The notes under the pieces: model-generated
Databases searched by the model: none
The model's input: the letters and a program-made list of their open reading frames with translations, nothing else
Told to the model about the DNA's origin: nothing
Assembly (NCBI GenBank): GCA_014529385.2
Contig: CM043957.1
Location: 64,478,003 to 64,542,002 of the forward strand
Reading direction: 5' to 3'
Source of the DNA: Adiantum capillus-veneris
Lineage: Eukaryota; Streptophyta; Polypodiopsida; Polypodiales; Pteridaceae
DNA: 64,000 bases
Translations under genes and position numbers: made by a program
Part shown: in pieces, positions 22,301 through 34,639 of the stretch
Position numbering within the stretch: the stretch's first letter is position 1
Layout of the letters: every line of letters starts with the position of its first letter

Positions 22301-24616
22301 ACTTGGAGTGAAGAAAATGAACAACAATTCAACGAGGTAAAACAAATTCTAGCTTCACTTCCTACCATAGCACCTCCAAAGTGGGACGAGCCATTTTATG
22401 TAAACCCTAGTGTGGGAAATGACACACTTGGGGCTGTATTGATGCAAAAGGATCCTCAAACTTCGTTCATGCGTCCTATCTACTTCTCTAGTCGAATGAT
22501 GACTCCATCAGAAAAGGGATACACGGCAGTGGAGCACATGGTGCTTGCATTAATGTTTGCTACCACCAAATTTCGCTCTTATTTATTGTCTAGACCATTC
22601 ATAATCTTAACAATGGAATAAGTATTTCCTTATGTAATGAAGCACATGGATGTTTCTTCTAGGATTTCCAAATGGCTCACAAGGCTACAAGAGTTTGACT
22701 ACACAATGCAAGTGGAGAACTCCACAAGGGCCAGTCTAGGAGGTATTCTCACTCATCGCCACTATGAAAAGAAGCTAAAGATAAAGCCAAATGATCAAGA
22801 TATTACACCTGTGCTGGAAGTCCCTAAGGTAGAGGAGGCTCACTCTCTTTTCTTTGATGGAGCCTACAAGAGGAAAGTGGACAAAGCTGCAGCAGGCATT
22901 GTCATCTTCAACGAGCAAGGGGATAAGGTTTTCTCCATTGGGAATCTCTTGGATTCTCACTCTAACAATGAGGCAAAATATGCAACCTTAACTCTTGGGT
23001 TAGAGTGGTGTGTGACACAGGACATTCAACGGTTAAATGTATTTGGTGATGCCATGCTTTTAATAAAACAAATACAAGGAACTTGGGCTTGTAAAAATCA
23101 TATCTTGCTAGGACATTTGCGCAAAGTCAAGGAACTTTTAGGAAAATTTCAAGTCGTACAATTACATCATGTCCCTCGAGCAGAAAATCAAGAAGAAGAT
23201 GCTCTATCTAGAGAGAAGCTGCAAGATGTTTCAGTGGTGGGTGCTATCAAATTGAAGATGCCTCTCTTCCAAGGTAGCGACGCTATGCCTGACATCATGA
23301 GTTTCTTGGACACAGGAGAGTGTCCTAAGGATCTTACTTAGGGCCAAAAGCAGTGGCTTGTGCGCAAGGCAACAAAATACCGCCTTATCAATGACGACCT
23401 CTACTGCAAGGGTAAGGATCAAATTCTTAGGCGTGTACCTCTCTCTAGAGAGATCACTGAAATCATTTCAAGTTTCCTTGATGGTGTTTGCGGAGGACAC
23501 TTTGCACTCGACATCACTAGTAGAAAGATTCTACAAGCCGGGTTTGTATGGCCTAGTCTACATAGGGATGTGCATCATTGGTGTAAAACATGCAAGGAAT
23601 GTCAAAAGGTAGGGGATAGAAGGCTCACATATGAGCCACAGACTCCTATAATCTCATATGGACCATTTGAGAAATGGGAAATTGATGCTATTGGGCCTTT
23701 GCCAAGGAGCCAATCAGGTAAATTTTATATCATCATGGGTGTGGACTACATGACCAGGTGGGCTGAAGCAGTTGCCACCACCCGGATTACAGCTAAGGAA
23801 GTGGCTAAGTTCGTATTTGAAAACATTTGTTGCCATTTTGGCACTCCTCTTGAAATAATTTCTGATAGGGGACCAAGTTTTAGAGGAGACCTTGTAGGAG
23901 AGCTAATGGAGAAGTTAGGTATCTCACGACGACACTCAACTCCCTACTACCCACAATGCAATGGTTTGGTGGAAAAGGTAAATGTTATGATCTGCAAGAT
24001 CATCACTAAACATGTAAACAATCACAAAAGTGATTGGGACAAGCATCTTATGGCTGCACTTTGGGCTTATCGCACTTCATTTCGCACATCCCTTGGGTTC
24101 ACACCATATCACTTGGTGTTTGGTAAGGAAGCCATTTTACCCATTGAAGTACAATTAGCTAGTCTCAGGGTGCTAGCTGGGAAGGTGGAACGTCATAATG
24201 CTCATCTCCACAACCACATTCTTGATCTAGAGAGGCTTCAATTAGACAAAGAAGATGCTATCAACTATTATGCAGCACAGGCAGAGCAATGTCGACTTAC
24301 CTTCAACAAGGGACTTAGGGCAAAAGGTCTCAAGAAAGGTATGTTGGTCCTACGGTATGATAACAGGTTTGAAACTAGCAAGGATAAAAAGTTTTCACCC
24401 ATATGGGAGGGGCCATTTCTCATTAGAAAGCGCTACGCCAATGGCAGTTACCGATTGATGGATGCAGATGGTAGGCTCCACAAAACACGTGTCAATGGAT
24501 GGAGGTTGAAGCAGTACTTTTTGAGGTTTGATCAAGCACCTATGATGGAAATCCCTGAGGAGGGAGACTCCTCCACCTCAATTGAAGAAGGATCAAGTAC
24601 AACGCTACAGGCATGA
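19373..24616 (+). pseudogene. G2 gag-pol polyprotein, one frame with two nonsense codons
   Basis: A single frame of about 1748 codons with in-frame stops only at 22619-22621 (TAA) and 23339-23341 (TAG). Gag domain from residue 1 (MASVAFPTFTGKV); zinc knuckle at about 250-263 (CYNCGEDGHGMYYC); a Pro-rich linker; protease with DGGA at about 478; RT with PKKNGRWRVCVDY and catalytic FIDD at about 866-869; degenerate Ty3 RNase H; then a second, plant/archaeal-type RNase H (FDGAYKRKV, NNEAKY, VFGDAMLL, EDALSR). The position expected to hold the catalytic Glu (NNEAEY pattern) reads Lys. Integrase keeps D, D and E (WEIDAIG, SDRGPSF, GLVEKVN). Everything else needed for transposition is readable, so decay is recent. 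Confidence 0.9.
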
Positions 24617-24644
24617 ATACCTCTAGCCTTAGGGGGAGGGCTAA

Positions 24645-26581
24645 TGAGGCAAGCTTTTCCATGCATGGGAACCCCCCCATATATCTTTGCCCTTTTACCA
24701 AAATATTTCCTATTATATAAGTCACTTTTGATTTTTCTTCCCTTTTTTACAAAAGTTTTAGCCTTTATTAAATAAACAAGACTTATGCTAATCAATCACG
24801 ATGTAGCATAAATAAGTAATCTTTCTTTGTTGATATCTCTTTTGACCTTAAATATTAAATATATATATTCTAAATTACATTATATAGTTTAGTATTTTCT
24901 AATATATTTTTCATGTATATATATTATTCCACCCTACCAAATATTTTATTCACTAGTTTTCATTTTCAAACCTCAACCCCACTTTCAAATTTCAATAATA
25001 CCTCCATCTAGATGATTGCCAATCTTTTCAAAACTCTAGGTCATGTTTTCATACACATGAAGGAGCTTACACTTGAAGACAAGAGAGAAGTCCACTCAAA
25101 GGGGACCACCAAAAGACCTTTGCAGCTACAAATAATACATTATTTGGCTGAATTTTTTAAGTAGAGAAGAACCCCGAATATGAAGGAGCGTTCAGCATGA
25201 AAGATGTAGCTGGTGATCTCAACTTTTAGCTCAGTTTTTTTCAAAATTTTTGGAGTTATGAACACGGAGATATGGTTTTTGTACTGGACCCCAGTTTTCT
25301 CGTGTAATGGTGACACAGGCCATCCCCAATTTTCTTCCCTCTAGAATGGCTATGGTTCTACAAGTCTTCAAGCATGATTACAAGAGACAAGGCTCTTTTA
25401 ATGAGGTCTTGGCAAGTCTAGAGTGATTCTATCACCATTTTTAAAGGATCCATCCTCATCAACAATTATCCACCTTCGACAACCTCTCTTATAATTTTCT
25501 TACCTCTCTCTTCTCTCCCTAATAAGCTTATGTCTAGCCAAATCTAGACTATTGTAAATATCTCCTATCCTCTACATCCTACCCACATTCTCTCTTCTTC
25601 TCTCTCTATTGACTCTGGTATTTTAAATAATGAGGAGACAAGATGGGAGCCACAGTCACATGCACCCCATTTTCCTAGTCACCGGAGTGGGACACTCACC
25701 TCAAATAGAAATATTTCTAAAACCTTCCCTCCTTCCCTATATAAGGAGGCCACGAGAGCTCACTAAAGACACACACACACACACACACCTATCCATATAC
25801 ACTCTTGTGCTACATGCTTGTAGCATGAACCCAAATTACATAATCACAACACCATCATCATCACCATCACCATGCACAAAAGATGAGCACCACACCTCCA
25901 CACCACTTGTAATTAAGGGTTGAAGGCACAATTTCAAGAAGAAGAAGGGTGGACACACTCATGATATTCCTCGCCATCAACTCCCATCTCTCCATTATTC
26001 CTGCTACGATCTTGTTCCCTTCTCATTTTCCTGCCATACGCTACCTATTGTATTCATCTTTTGCAAGCAATCAACACACTCCATCTTGGTGCCATACTTT
26101 GTGTCGCGTTGGATACATCTCATTGTGAGTATGGTATATGCTTGTTCCTTGCTATTTTTTTCTGCTTATGTAAAGGTGTGCGGATTCGCCACCATACACA
26201 CACACACTCTCTCTCCCTCTCATATTCCTATCATCTTGCTACTTCCATCTTGAGGTGTGCGGATTCGCCACCTCTTTTATGATAAGTGAGCATACTCGCA
26301 AGTTTCCCCTACCTCATTATCTTCCTTACTAACATGCACGAGTAGCAAGCCCATTCTCACTCATTCACCACTCCTCTCACCTTATTCTCCGACCACCCCA
26401 TTCCACATTTGGGCGTGGATCTTGAAATTGTTTTCCATGGCACGCTTCATTGTGTATATGTATGCGTCCTAGCCGCATATCTTGCTAGGTGGTGCCCCTA
26501 TTGTGTATCCCCCATGATGAGGCCATTGTGCATAGTCTTAGTGTAGAGGTCACCGGGTCTATTTTTCACCTCCGCCTCTCA
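24645..26581 (+). repeat. 3' LTR of G2
   Basis: Starts TGAGGCAAGC after the polypurine tract and ends CCGCCTCTCA. A TATA box (TATATAA) lies at 25738-25744, CA runs at about 25771-25788 and 26195-26206. Beyond 26581 the sequence returns to M1 gag. Confidence 0.85.
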
Positions 26582-27775
26582 ACATACTCTGCCATTTCTT
26601 CGATTAAGCCCGCACAAAATTTTTGCTTTTGCTCTCCAAAATCCAACTTTTTGAAGACAGTGTCTTTGAGTTGTAGGTCCCAAAACTTGTCTACATATTT
26701 GTGGATGGATTCATTGGGAGAGAGCTTTAAGCTTCGCCATTCGGTGAGTACTTTGTCTTTGGCATCGGTGGCAAAAAACTGCTTCATAATGGAAGCTCTT
26801 AAAGCTTTCCATGTTCGTGGAGCTTCACCATTGGCTCGTAGGCTAGACCACCATTTTCTGGCGGACTTTTGAAAGTGCATAGCTACATGGCGTAGCTTAG
26901 AGGACTCCGTGAAGCCCTCATCTCCAAACGCCACATCGAATTGCTGGAAAAAGGCCAAGACTTTGTCTGTAGCACCAAAGGTGCCATCATAGGTAAGGAA
27001 AGAGATGCTCTTCCCTCCCTCTTTGAATTTCTTCAGCTTGGACGACCTCTTCCATGCCGCATAGGATTTCCTATGGCCTCTTCTTTTTGATGGTTCAAAA
27101 GTTGCACCATCACTTTCTTCAGAAGGTGAAGAATTTGAAGAAGGTGGAGAAGAGGGTGACCTCTTTCTCGCCTTTTTCTTGTCTTGATCTTTGTCGTCTT
27201 CACCATAGCTTTTATAAGAGGAAGAGGATGAAGAAGATGGAGAAGAAGGTGTCCTCTTTCTTGCCTTTTTTCTTCTCTTTCTTTTTATCATCCCTCTTTG
27301 AATTATCACGCGGAGAAGAGTATAATGGTCTTCTCCGCTTTGGTGGTGATGGAGAGCGTTTAGCCCGCCATCTTCGTGGAGCCATCTCCGCCGAGGTGGC
27401 GAAAGAATCACTTCTTTCTCATTCCTTCGGTGGAGGCTCTTGAGTTCTCCTTTGGGAAGGAGATGCATCGTCAAGAAGTAAATTCTTGAGCCCTTCGTAT
27501 GGATTCTCTTCTTCTTCCCAAATCGGAGAGAGACCTCTTTTGGTAGTCTCACAAGGAGTCTTCCTAGGTGTTCTCTCGTCATGGTGATGAGCTTGGAGAA
27601 TCCCGTGAGCACGGAGCTGCCGTTGCACTTCACTTTGGAGAGATGGATTGCCCATGGCTTGTTGAAGCCTAGAAACAAGATAGTTAACAAGCATTGAAGC
27701 ATCATTAGTAGCTTGCTCATGAGAAAAATCAAAGTTATCAACATGAATTTCACTCTCTTTACTATTGTCAGCCAT
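26582..27775 (-). pseudogene. M1 gag, truncated at the G2 junction
   Basis: Starts at the ATG 27775-27773 (MADNSKESEIHVDNFDF). The first frame has an in-frame stop at about 27419, and the main frame continues shifted. It passes a Ser/Lys-rich low-complexity region at about 27120-27300 (KARKRTPSSP followed by a Ser run). The capsid-like part follows (SYAAWKRSSKLKKFKEG, FGDEGFTESSKLRHVAMHF, FGEQKQKFCAGLIEEMAEYVE). It stops abruptly at 26582 where G2's LTR begins. The nucleocapsid domain is absent. In P0 the homologous gene continues about 100 bp further before O1 interrupts it. Confidence 0.85.
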
Positions 27776-28193
27776 TCTAAGAACTTTTAGGTGTAAACTT
27801 TTTAGGTGTACTTTGGCACTTCAAGCCCTAGTTGCTACTCCTCTTTACCCCTTTAGAAAAAAGCACTCAAGCTCCTGTACCCGCGGCTCGAATACCATTA
27901 ATTGCAAGGAATAGAAGAGAGGGTCTTTCGACACCAAAACAACACCGTCTCCTGTCAAGCTTCTAATAGCTCAATAGTGGTTAAGCCATAGACAAGCACC
28001 ATAGGACTCCACTATTAAGACCATAGCTCTCGACGGTGATGCCCCATTAACTGCACAAAGGCAGGCGCACTGCAAGGCTGACAAATCCCTATTCTACTTA
28101 CTCACAGGCAATTAATAATACCAACCAGTTGTAGCTAGCTTGAGGAACTTCCTTCTTGAGCAAGAAAAGAGAAACCTTGAGCTCTGATACCAA
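27776..28193 (-). other. M1 leader and Met-type primer site
   Basis: On minus, TGGTATCAGAGC (28192-28181) follows the LTR directly and matches the initiator Met tRNA 3' end. The leader between it and gag is non-coding. Confidence 0.85.
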
Positions 28194-29792
28194 TGTAACA
28201 TTTAATGGCCTAATAACTTGTGTGTAGCTGAAGTGAGCATGAACATAGTGGGAATTTCATTAGAATAGATTCCTAATGAGAATTACAAGAGTGCTTGGGT
28301 GGAGAGAGAAACAAAAAGCATAACAACTAGTTAGATAGCATCGACAATACTTTCAAAAGAGAGAGAAATTAAGCTATTGACAATAGTTGGGGACCCGATT
28401 TGCATGGAGCCGGTCCCCCCTCCAAAAGGCTTTGTATTATGGTTTCTCCCATCAAGAGAGACATTGTACAATACAATTCTCTGTGTTCCTTCAAGACTAG
28501 CTAGTGCAATTAGGATGAAAGCTTCATGCACTAAGCAAAACATTTAGCAAACACAACTTGAATTATCCCCGTTCTCGGACCCAAGACCTCACACACCTTC
28601 GAAGATGGTGAGAGCTAGCAGGGTATGAGAGTAGATTGAGAGGAAGAAGGAGTATCTTACGAGAAAGATGTACATCTCCTCACATAATCACTCATATTAG
28701 CATAGCTTAGCTTAGTAATTAGCTTGGTAGAGGAGATGAGCATGCATTGAAGCTTGGCTTTGGTTGGATTTGCATCCACATGCCAAGAGAGTGTTGATGT
28801 AGGCTTCTATCTCACAAGCTTGGAGTAGGTGATGAGCTCTCCATTTAAGCTTGGGAAGACATAGTCTTCTTTGCTTCACACATGAGATTGTGTGAGTTTG
28901 TGTGTGTTAATGCCTTGCAAAAATCAGCCCCCTCTCTCTCTTGGGCGAGCCCTCTTGCTATTTTCTCTTGTTGAGCCCTCATTGGCTCTCCCCAAGTCAA
29001 AAGCCAATGACCATTAAGTAGCATAAGTGAAAGCCTTCTAACATGTGTCCCCCTTTCCCCTTTTGTGAGATCTTTAGGTAATTAAATAATTAAATTAAAC
29101 TCTCATTGGACCTCTTTGCCTCCTGGACAATAGGAATCAGGCAAGCCATTGGGCTCCTGAATGCTCATTGGACCCCTTGGGAGACTTCCCAATAGTCTTC
29201 TAGGAGACCTAATTCTCATTGGTTTCTTTTATTAAATGTTTTTTAATTAATTAAACTATATTTACTCTAGCTTAATTCTCATTGGTCCACTTAAAGGGTC
29301 ATCCAATAGAAACTGGGCACACCTTGTGGGCATCTGGCCTAGGGAGCTGACATGTGTCCCTCATTCCCTTTGTGTAAAGGGAGCCTGTGCGTGTGTGTGC
29401 GTGTGTGTGTGTGACTTTCTCTCTCATCCCCTACCTTCAGGGCTCGCCCCCTCCCATGTAGGGATATGCAAAGACTTTTTTTACACACACAAAGCATCCA
29501 ATTTCCCCTAGGTTTGACCTTTGGACACAACCTTTGAATTTTGGAACCTTAGCATTTTGGAAGTCTTAATGGGCTGAACCTTAGGGTCTTTTTAGCCCAT
29601 TGTTGCACATGGATCTTTTACAAATGGGCCCCCCTTTGGATCCCTATTTTCCCTCCTTTGGATCCCTACTGTGGCCGGTCTGCTAGCTTAACCAATATTC
29701 TAGCTTTTTCTCCCCTGGCACTTCCCCACATTAAATGATCAGTTTAATATGAGAAAATCATTTAGGAGAATTAGATATTGATTATTATGACA
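28194..29792 (-). repeat. 5' LTR of M1
   Basis: 1599 bp with the same ends as 13920-15442. It holds a TG/CA microsatellite (about 29386-29412) and about 75 bp next to it that are absent from the other M1 LTR. Confidence 0.9.
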
Positions 29793-29797
29793 GATAG

Positions 29798-31791
29798 CCT
29801 CCCACTACAGCTTAGCAGAGCAAGGCTATTATGAGGGTCAAAAGAAACTTTGGTTACCAAAACCACAGACCTCGTCTTATGTGGTGGATAAAGGTTTCAA
29901 AAAGCGTCCCCAAAAGCAACAAAGATCATATTTATATCGCCAAAGGAGACCAACCAACAAGGCTCACCAAAGGGATGTAGGAAATTTCAAATCCAACTGG
30001 CCTTCATACCAACATACGACTTCATCGATAAATAATCCCAAAAATGGAACTCTTGTACATCTCAATACGACATCAAAAACATCATGGGAAGTGCCATCTA
30101 CAATTCTTCAAGCACAAGGTTACTATCAAGGAAATCGGAGAATCTGGTTACCAAAGATGTCAGGTAAACATTCTTCAAGCAAACGACTTCAGCTTGAAAA
30201 TAATTGCAGTTTCACGGAAGGCAAAATCAAGGACAATGTCACAGTCAAGGCAAAGGATATCTGCAAAGACACGCTAATCACATGATGCAGATACAAATGG
30301 GTACCAAAAGAACAACAAATAACGAAGAAGATTGAAGTCATCTCTAGCTCTCAAGAAATGTCAAGACATGATAGACAAAGTGTTACGGGGAATGGAGCGA
30401 GCCAATCTTCTCAACCAAGGGACCAACAACAACAAAAAGAAATTTTGACAACCAAGGTCACCCAGGTATGGCAAAAGAAACCAATATTGCCAGTATGGTC
30501 CTTTACAAATCCTCTATTCGAGGATGGGAGTTTTGAATTTCAAAACCTATTCTTGGTCGAAAGCTCCCGAGAGTAAGTCAAGTCGCCATAAAAATAATGG
30601 CATAAGAGTCAAGAGTCGGGCAGCTGAGCCACTAAATGAGCAAGCATTAGACCCAAGCTTCATGTCTTAATATTCTTTGTGGTCTATGAGTCTAGATAGT
30701 TAGATTAAAGCTCAAGCTGGAGAGTTGAGCATACATAAAGTCATGTCACTCATGCTGGAAGAGGTGAGCACAAGAGTCAAAGTCTACTATTTTAAATGGT
30801 GGAGTGGCGGAGTAGTCTAGAAAACACTCACGCACATGAACACAGTGAGGAGAGTGAAAAAAACCTCGTCGACAAAAACCCTTCTTGTGAGTAACGGCAG
30901 CTCTTGAAGTCAAATATATTTTTGCTTCTCTAGCTACGTTCACTCCTGGAAGCACCCATTCAAACTTCTCTCGCACCGCATATTGTTTCCCATGCATCTA
31001 TCTATGCAAGCAAATATAATGTCCCATCATTGGACATTTGCATTTGAGACGATTTGTGTTCCACCCATGCACTTACACAACAAAATGACGATGACGAAGT
31101 CGTAACAGGTTTCATAAGCATTTGCTCAACAACAATGACTCTGAATTCAAGCTACTAACACTTATCCACTGTATATCCAGTAATATTAGCCATACGGCCA
31201 TAAGTACTTTAACTCAACAAAACTCGGTTACATCAAACATAAGTACATATAGCCTCACATTTGATGGTGACTAAAGGCATTTTTTTCCCACTGGGTTTTT
31301 CCCTCTAGTCCTATCCAGGTATCCAAGACCTTCATTTTGTAATATACGCCACATTTTATTTTTACTATTTTATTTTTCTTATAAAAACATAGAAAAGCAG
31401 ACCAACGACATCCCCAAACAACTACATGCTTATCAACTAGAAGATAAAAAAGGAACGGACTAGAAAAAATTCAAAAAGGCTCCAAGATTACAGGTACACA
31501 TGCAGGATGACACCCAAAGAACAAACAATACAGAGCTGCCAAGATAAAGACTTGCTGCAAAAACAAACCTCACTCGACTTATTCACGCTACAACAACCAA
31601 TCGGAGGGGGAGAGCTATGGCTTCAACTACACTACATGAACGAGGAAAAGGTAACTCTACAACATACAAAGCATCTCGTCGAAGAAACTGCAACAACAAA
31701 AGCTTCAACTGCATCAAAACATGAAGCACTCGTTAAGGCCACTACAGACATAGGGTCTTGTCGGGGATGACAAGAATTTGGAGGGGGAGAG
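29798..31791 (+). other. O1 3' region with decayed ORFs and polypurine tract
   Basis: O1 resumes here after M1. A 134-codon frame (29881-30285) and its upstream extension contain a repeated motif QGYY-G----WLPK (about 29826-29860 and 30115-30155). I do not recognise a family. Other short frames appear at 30358-30576 and 31507-31770. No RT, RNase H or integrase signature is found. The region ends at GAGGGGGAGAG (31781-31791) next to the LTR. Confidence 0.55.
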
Positions 31792-32847
31792 TGTTGAAAG
31801 GTCAATCTTTCAACAACGCTTCCACAAAGATTACTCAAAGATTCTCTAAAGATTCCAAATAAAGATGTTGAGGAAGTGATGAAGACGAAGATGGATGCTG
31901 TAATGTGAAGATACAAGCTCATGGACATCATCGAATATCTCGTTATTGTTATTTTGAGCCATTACGGCCACTTTTGTTATGTTTACGGGAACTTCATAGT
32001 TTAAGTCGGCAATTGTATTTTGGCCACAGATGCTTGTTGGATGAGCAAAGCCAGCTCACGGTGTTGTAATTAAGCTCTATAGAAGCCTAGAGACAAATAA
32101 GATCATTTTGGTCAGACATTAGGTTTTCTAAGGCTTAGTATATAAGCCAAAACCTAAACCTTTGTAAGGGGACTTCTAATAAATCTGATCTTCGGTGTCG
32201 TTGGGAGACTACGAGAGAATGAGAGTGTGTGTGTGTGTGTGCTACAGGAGCCACAGTGGTTGGAATCGCAAACGGAGAGCAGCAGTGTGTTGCCTACGAG
32301 GAGAGATACGCGTTGATGCTTACATCACGCGCGTTCATCTGTGTTTTGGCAGATTCACCCGTGAGATACTTTTGGAGTTTCGATGAGTAACTGTTGTCCG
32401 TTTTTGCATTTCAGCATATCCATGCGATCAGAGCGAGTAGAGCTACACATTAGGCACTTTAGTTTTTGGAAACGTCGACCTGCAAAATCCGGCGAGACAT
32501 CCTACGTGTTTCTGCACGGAGGGTATTGAGTACGTTTTTTTGGTCACGGACCTTAGGGAGAGTGGACTATTAGTGTTGATAGGATATCCCTCAAGTTTCG
32601 TAACATTTCAAGAACGTCTAATGGGCTTTTGGCTTGCGGTAGCATCATAGGAGACTTTCACATTCACTGAACCGATGGCATGTAGATTTGATATCTTTGT
32701 AGGAAGTAGTCATTAGTCGGTCGAGTAGAGGTTGACACCCTTTGCTTGCTTCCACGCGCCTGCGGGTCGAGCTTCGTCCTCAGTTGAAATTATATGTTAG
32801 GTGAGTTCTCGCTATGCTGACGTCCGTCGCGGCGTATCCGTCCAACA
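31792..32847 (+). repeat. 3' LTR of O1
   Basis: 1056 bp, same ends as the 5' LTR, TATA box at 32139-32145, terminal hairpin TGTTGAAAG/CTTTCAACA. Followed by the TAAGC duplication at 32848-32852. Confidence 0.92.
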
Positions 32848-32852
32848 TAAGC

Positions 32853-34639
32853 CCACTGAAAACAAGGGCTCGAATGAGCCTAAGGGGAAGGACAATGTCC
32901 AAAAGTCTCCTTAGGGAAATTCCAACAAAAAGAAAGTCAAAAACAAACTCTCTTTTGAATATCTTGTGTGTTATCGCAAGGATAATTGTTGTTTCAAGTG
33001 CGGTGAGCAAAGGTATGCATACAGTGCTTGTCCCCGAAAGAACACCCGCCATGAGCCTCCTAGAGCTACCTTGGTTGAAATCCAAGAAGAGGAAGCTCAC
33101 AAAGGATCTCGTATATGCCATGCTTGGGGAAAGGTAAGAGAACTTGATGCTTTTATTCTCTATCACCCTAGTTCTACTCACAATTTCATATCCACATAGT
33201 TGGCCACCAAGCTAGGCATACAAGCCTATGAGATGGGAGATTTCCTACCCACAGATGGTGCTTTCAAGGGGCAAGAAGCTTTAGTCACTTCCTTAATTGG
33301 GAAATTGAGGATCCATGTCCAAATCCATGTGGACAAAGAGGACTTCTTTATTTCTCCTCTCAAGCACGAGGATGTAATACTAGGGGCACCATGGTTTGAT
33401 TGCATGGCTGCCAATGTTAAATTCCCTGAAAGCAGAATCTACTTTATGTTTAGCGAAAAAGATATGTACACAGATGCTAAGGAGTTGGGTAACACAATAC
33501 CCATTGTACATACGCAAGCTTTCAATAAGTCAATAAAGAGCTCTGTTTCCGTGTACATGATTTTTATTAAATATTCTCAAAGTGAACCTAATGCTTTAGC
33601 AAAAAAAAATATAGACAATCACAAAGAATTAGAGTTATCCAAATTTCTCAAGGGATCTCACGATGTCTTTATTGATGACATTTCTTGTGAGCTACCTCCT
33701 AAACGAGGCAATGATGACTATGCAATTGAACTTCTTTAAGGAAGTTCACCGCCTAATAAACCTCCTTATAGAGTTTCTCAAGCTCAAGAAGAGGAGATTG
33801 TGCGGCAAGTGCATGAGTTAGTTGAGAAGGGCATGGTTAGGCCTAGCTCATCTCCATTTTGTTCACCCGTGCTATTAGTGCAAAAGAAGGATGGCACATA
33901 TCGTACGTGTGTCAACTTTAGAGCACTAGATAGGATCACTATCAAAAATAGGTTTCCCGTTCCATGGGTAGAAGACCTATTTGATAAGCTACAAGGGTCC
34001 ACCTACTTTAGTAGAATTGACCTAAAAAGTGGCTACCATGAAATAAGGATAGTTGATCAAGACATTGTAAAGAACGCATTTTGCACTACGTCTGGTCTTT
34101 ATGAATACATTATCACGCCTTTTGGCTTGACCAATGTGCCACCCACATTCAACCACTTGATGGAGAAGCTATTCAGGCCTCATCAAACCTTTACTGGGGT
34201 GTTCTTTGATGATATGATCATCTACTCTAATTCACTAGACGAACACAAGCAACACCTCCATGTAATATTTCAAGTCTTAAGAGAATAAACTTTATGTTAA
34301 TCGAAAGAAAAGCAAGTTTTTCTTACCAGAGATTCAGTATTTAGGTCACATTATCTCTCAAGATGGCATCTCAATGGATCCATCAAAGTTTAGAGGTAAA
34401 AGGATGGCCTGAGCCAAGGAATCTTCATGAACTAAGAAGCTTTATAGGTATGTATGCATACTATAGACGCTTTCATAGAAAAGTTCTCATTAATAGCAGG
34501 ACCATTACATGACCTAACAAAGAAAAACGTTAGGTATGCATGGTATGCCAAGGAGAACAATGCTTTCAAAAATCTTAAAGAATAGCTTATCTCTCAACCT
34601 GTGCTTACACTGCCGAATCTCTGAAAGCCACTTGAGGTC
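32853..34639 (+). pseudogene. P0 nucleocapsid, protease and RT, broken
   Basis: Continues P0 gag after O1. A CCHC-like finger (CFKCGEQRYAYSAC, near 32995) has Tyr at the usual His position. The protease-like segment (FILYHPSSTHNFIST near 33155, with HP where the usual D-S/C-G is expected) is followed by a stop at 33197-33199. The 179-codon frame 33200-33739 covers the rest of the protease (VILGAPWF) and linker. RT runs in frame from 33800 to 34288: RPSSSPFCSPVLLVQKKDG, VNFRALDRITIKNRFPVP, FFDD near 34205 (variant of the YxDD box). A frame change near 34288 precedes the thumb (LGHIISQDGISMDPSK). C1 interrupts it at AGGTC (34635-34639). Confidence 0.85.

Larger units (their letters stand above)
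17878..26581 (+). mobile_element. G2: Tat-like Ty3 element, 5' LTR truncated, inside M1
   Basis: Contents: a 120-bp remnant of the 5' LTR, primer site, leader ORFs, gag-pol 19373-24616, polypurine tract (AGGGGGAGGGC near 24631), and a 1937-bp 3' LTR. The 120-bp piece and the end of the 3' LTR differ at two positions, so the insertion is recent. No target duplication is visible on the left because the start of the element was deleted together with part of M1. The second, plant-type RNase H after the Ty3 RNase H places it near the Tat lineage (which includes Ogre-like elements). Confidence 0.88.
13920..29792 (-). mobile_element. M1: chromovirus of the P0 family, inserted in O1, itself carrying G2
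   Basis: Runs right to left: 5' LTR 28194-29792, Met-type primer site, gag 27775-26582, [G2], end of RT/RNase H/integrase/chromodomain 17877-15791, polypurine tract, 3' LTR 13920-15442. The host site GATAG is duplicated perfectly (13915-13919 and 29793-29797). Compared with P0 it lacks about 1.6 kb covering nucleocapsid, protease and most of RT, exactly where G2 sits. LTRs differ by a few percent, plus a CA-rich insertion or deletion of about 75 bp. Confidence 0.92.
6510..32847 (+). mobile_element. O1: LTR retrotransposon without RT or integrase, inserted in P0 gag
   Basis: Near-equal LTRs (6510-7566 and 31792-32847) are flanked by the perfect 5-bp duplication TAAGC (6505-6509 and 32848-32852). 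Without M1 the element is about 10.5 kb: LTR, primer site, a 3.1-kb repeat-rich leader, one long gag-like frame (10674-13892), about 2 kb of weakly coding 3' sequence, polypurine tract GAGGGGGAGAG (31781-31791), LTR. I find no RT, RNase H or integrase motif, so it looks like a non-autonomous gag-carrying element. Its LTRs differ by roughly 5 percent by eye. Confidence 0.9.
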
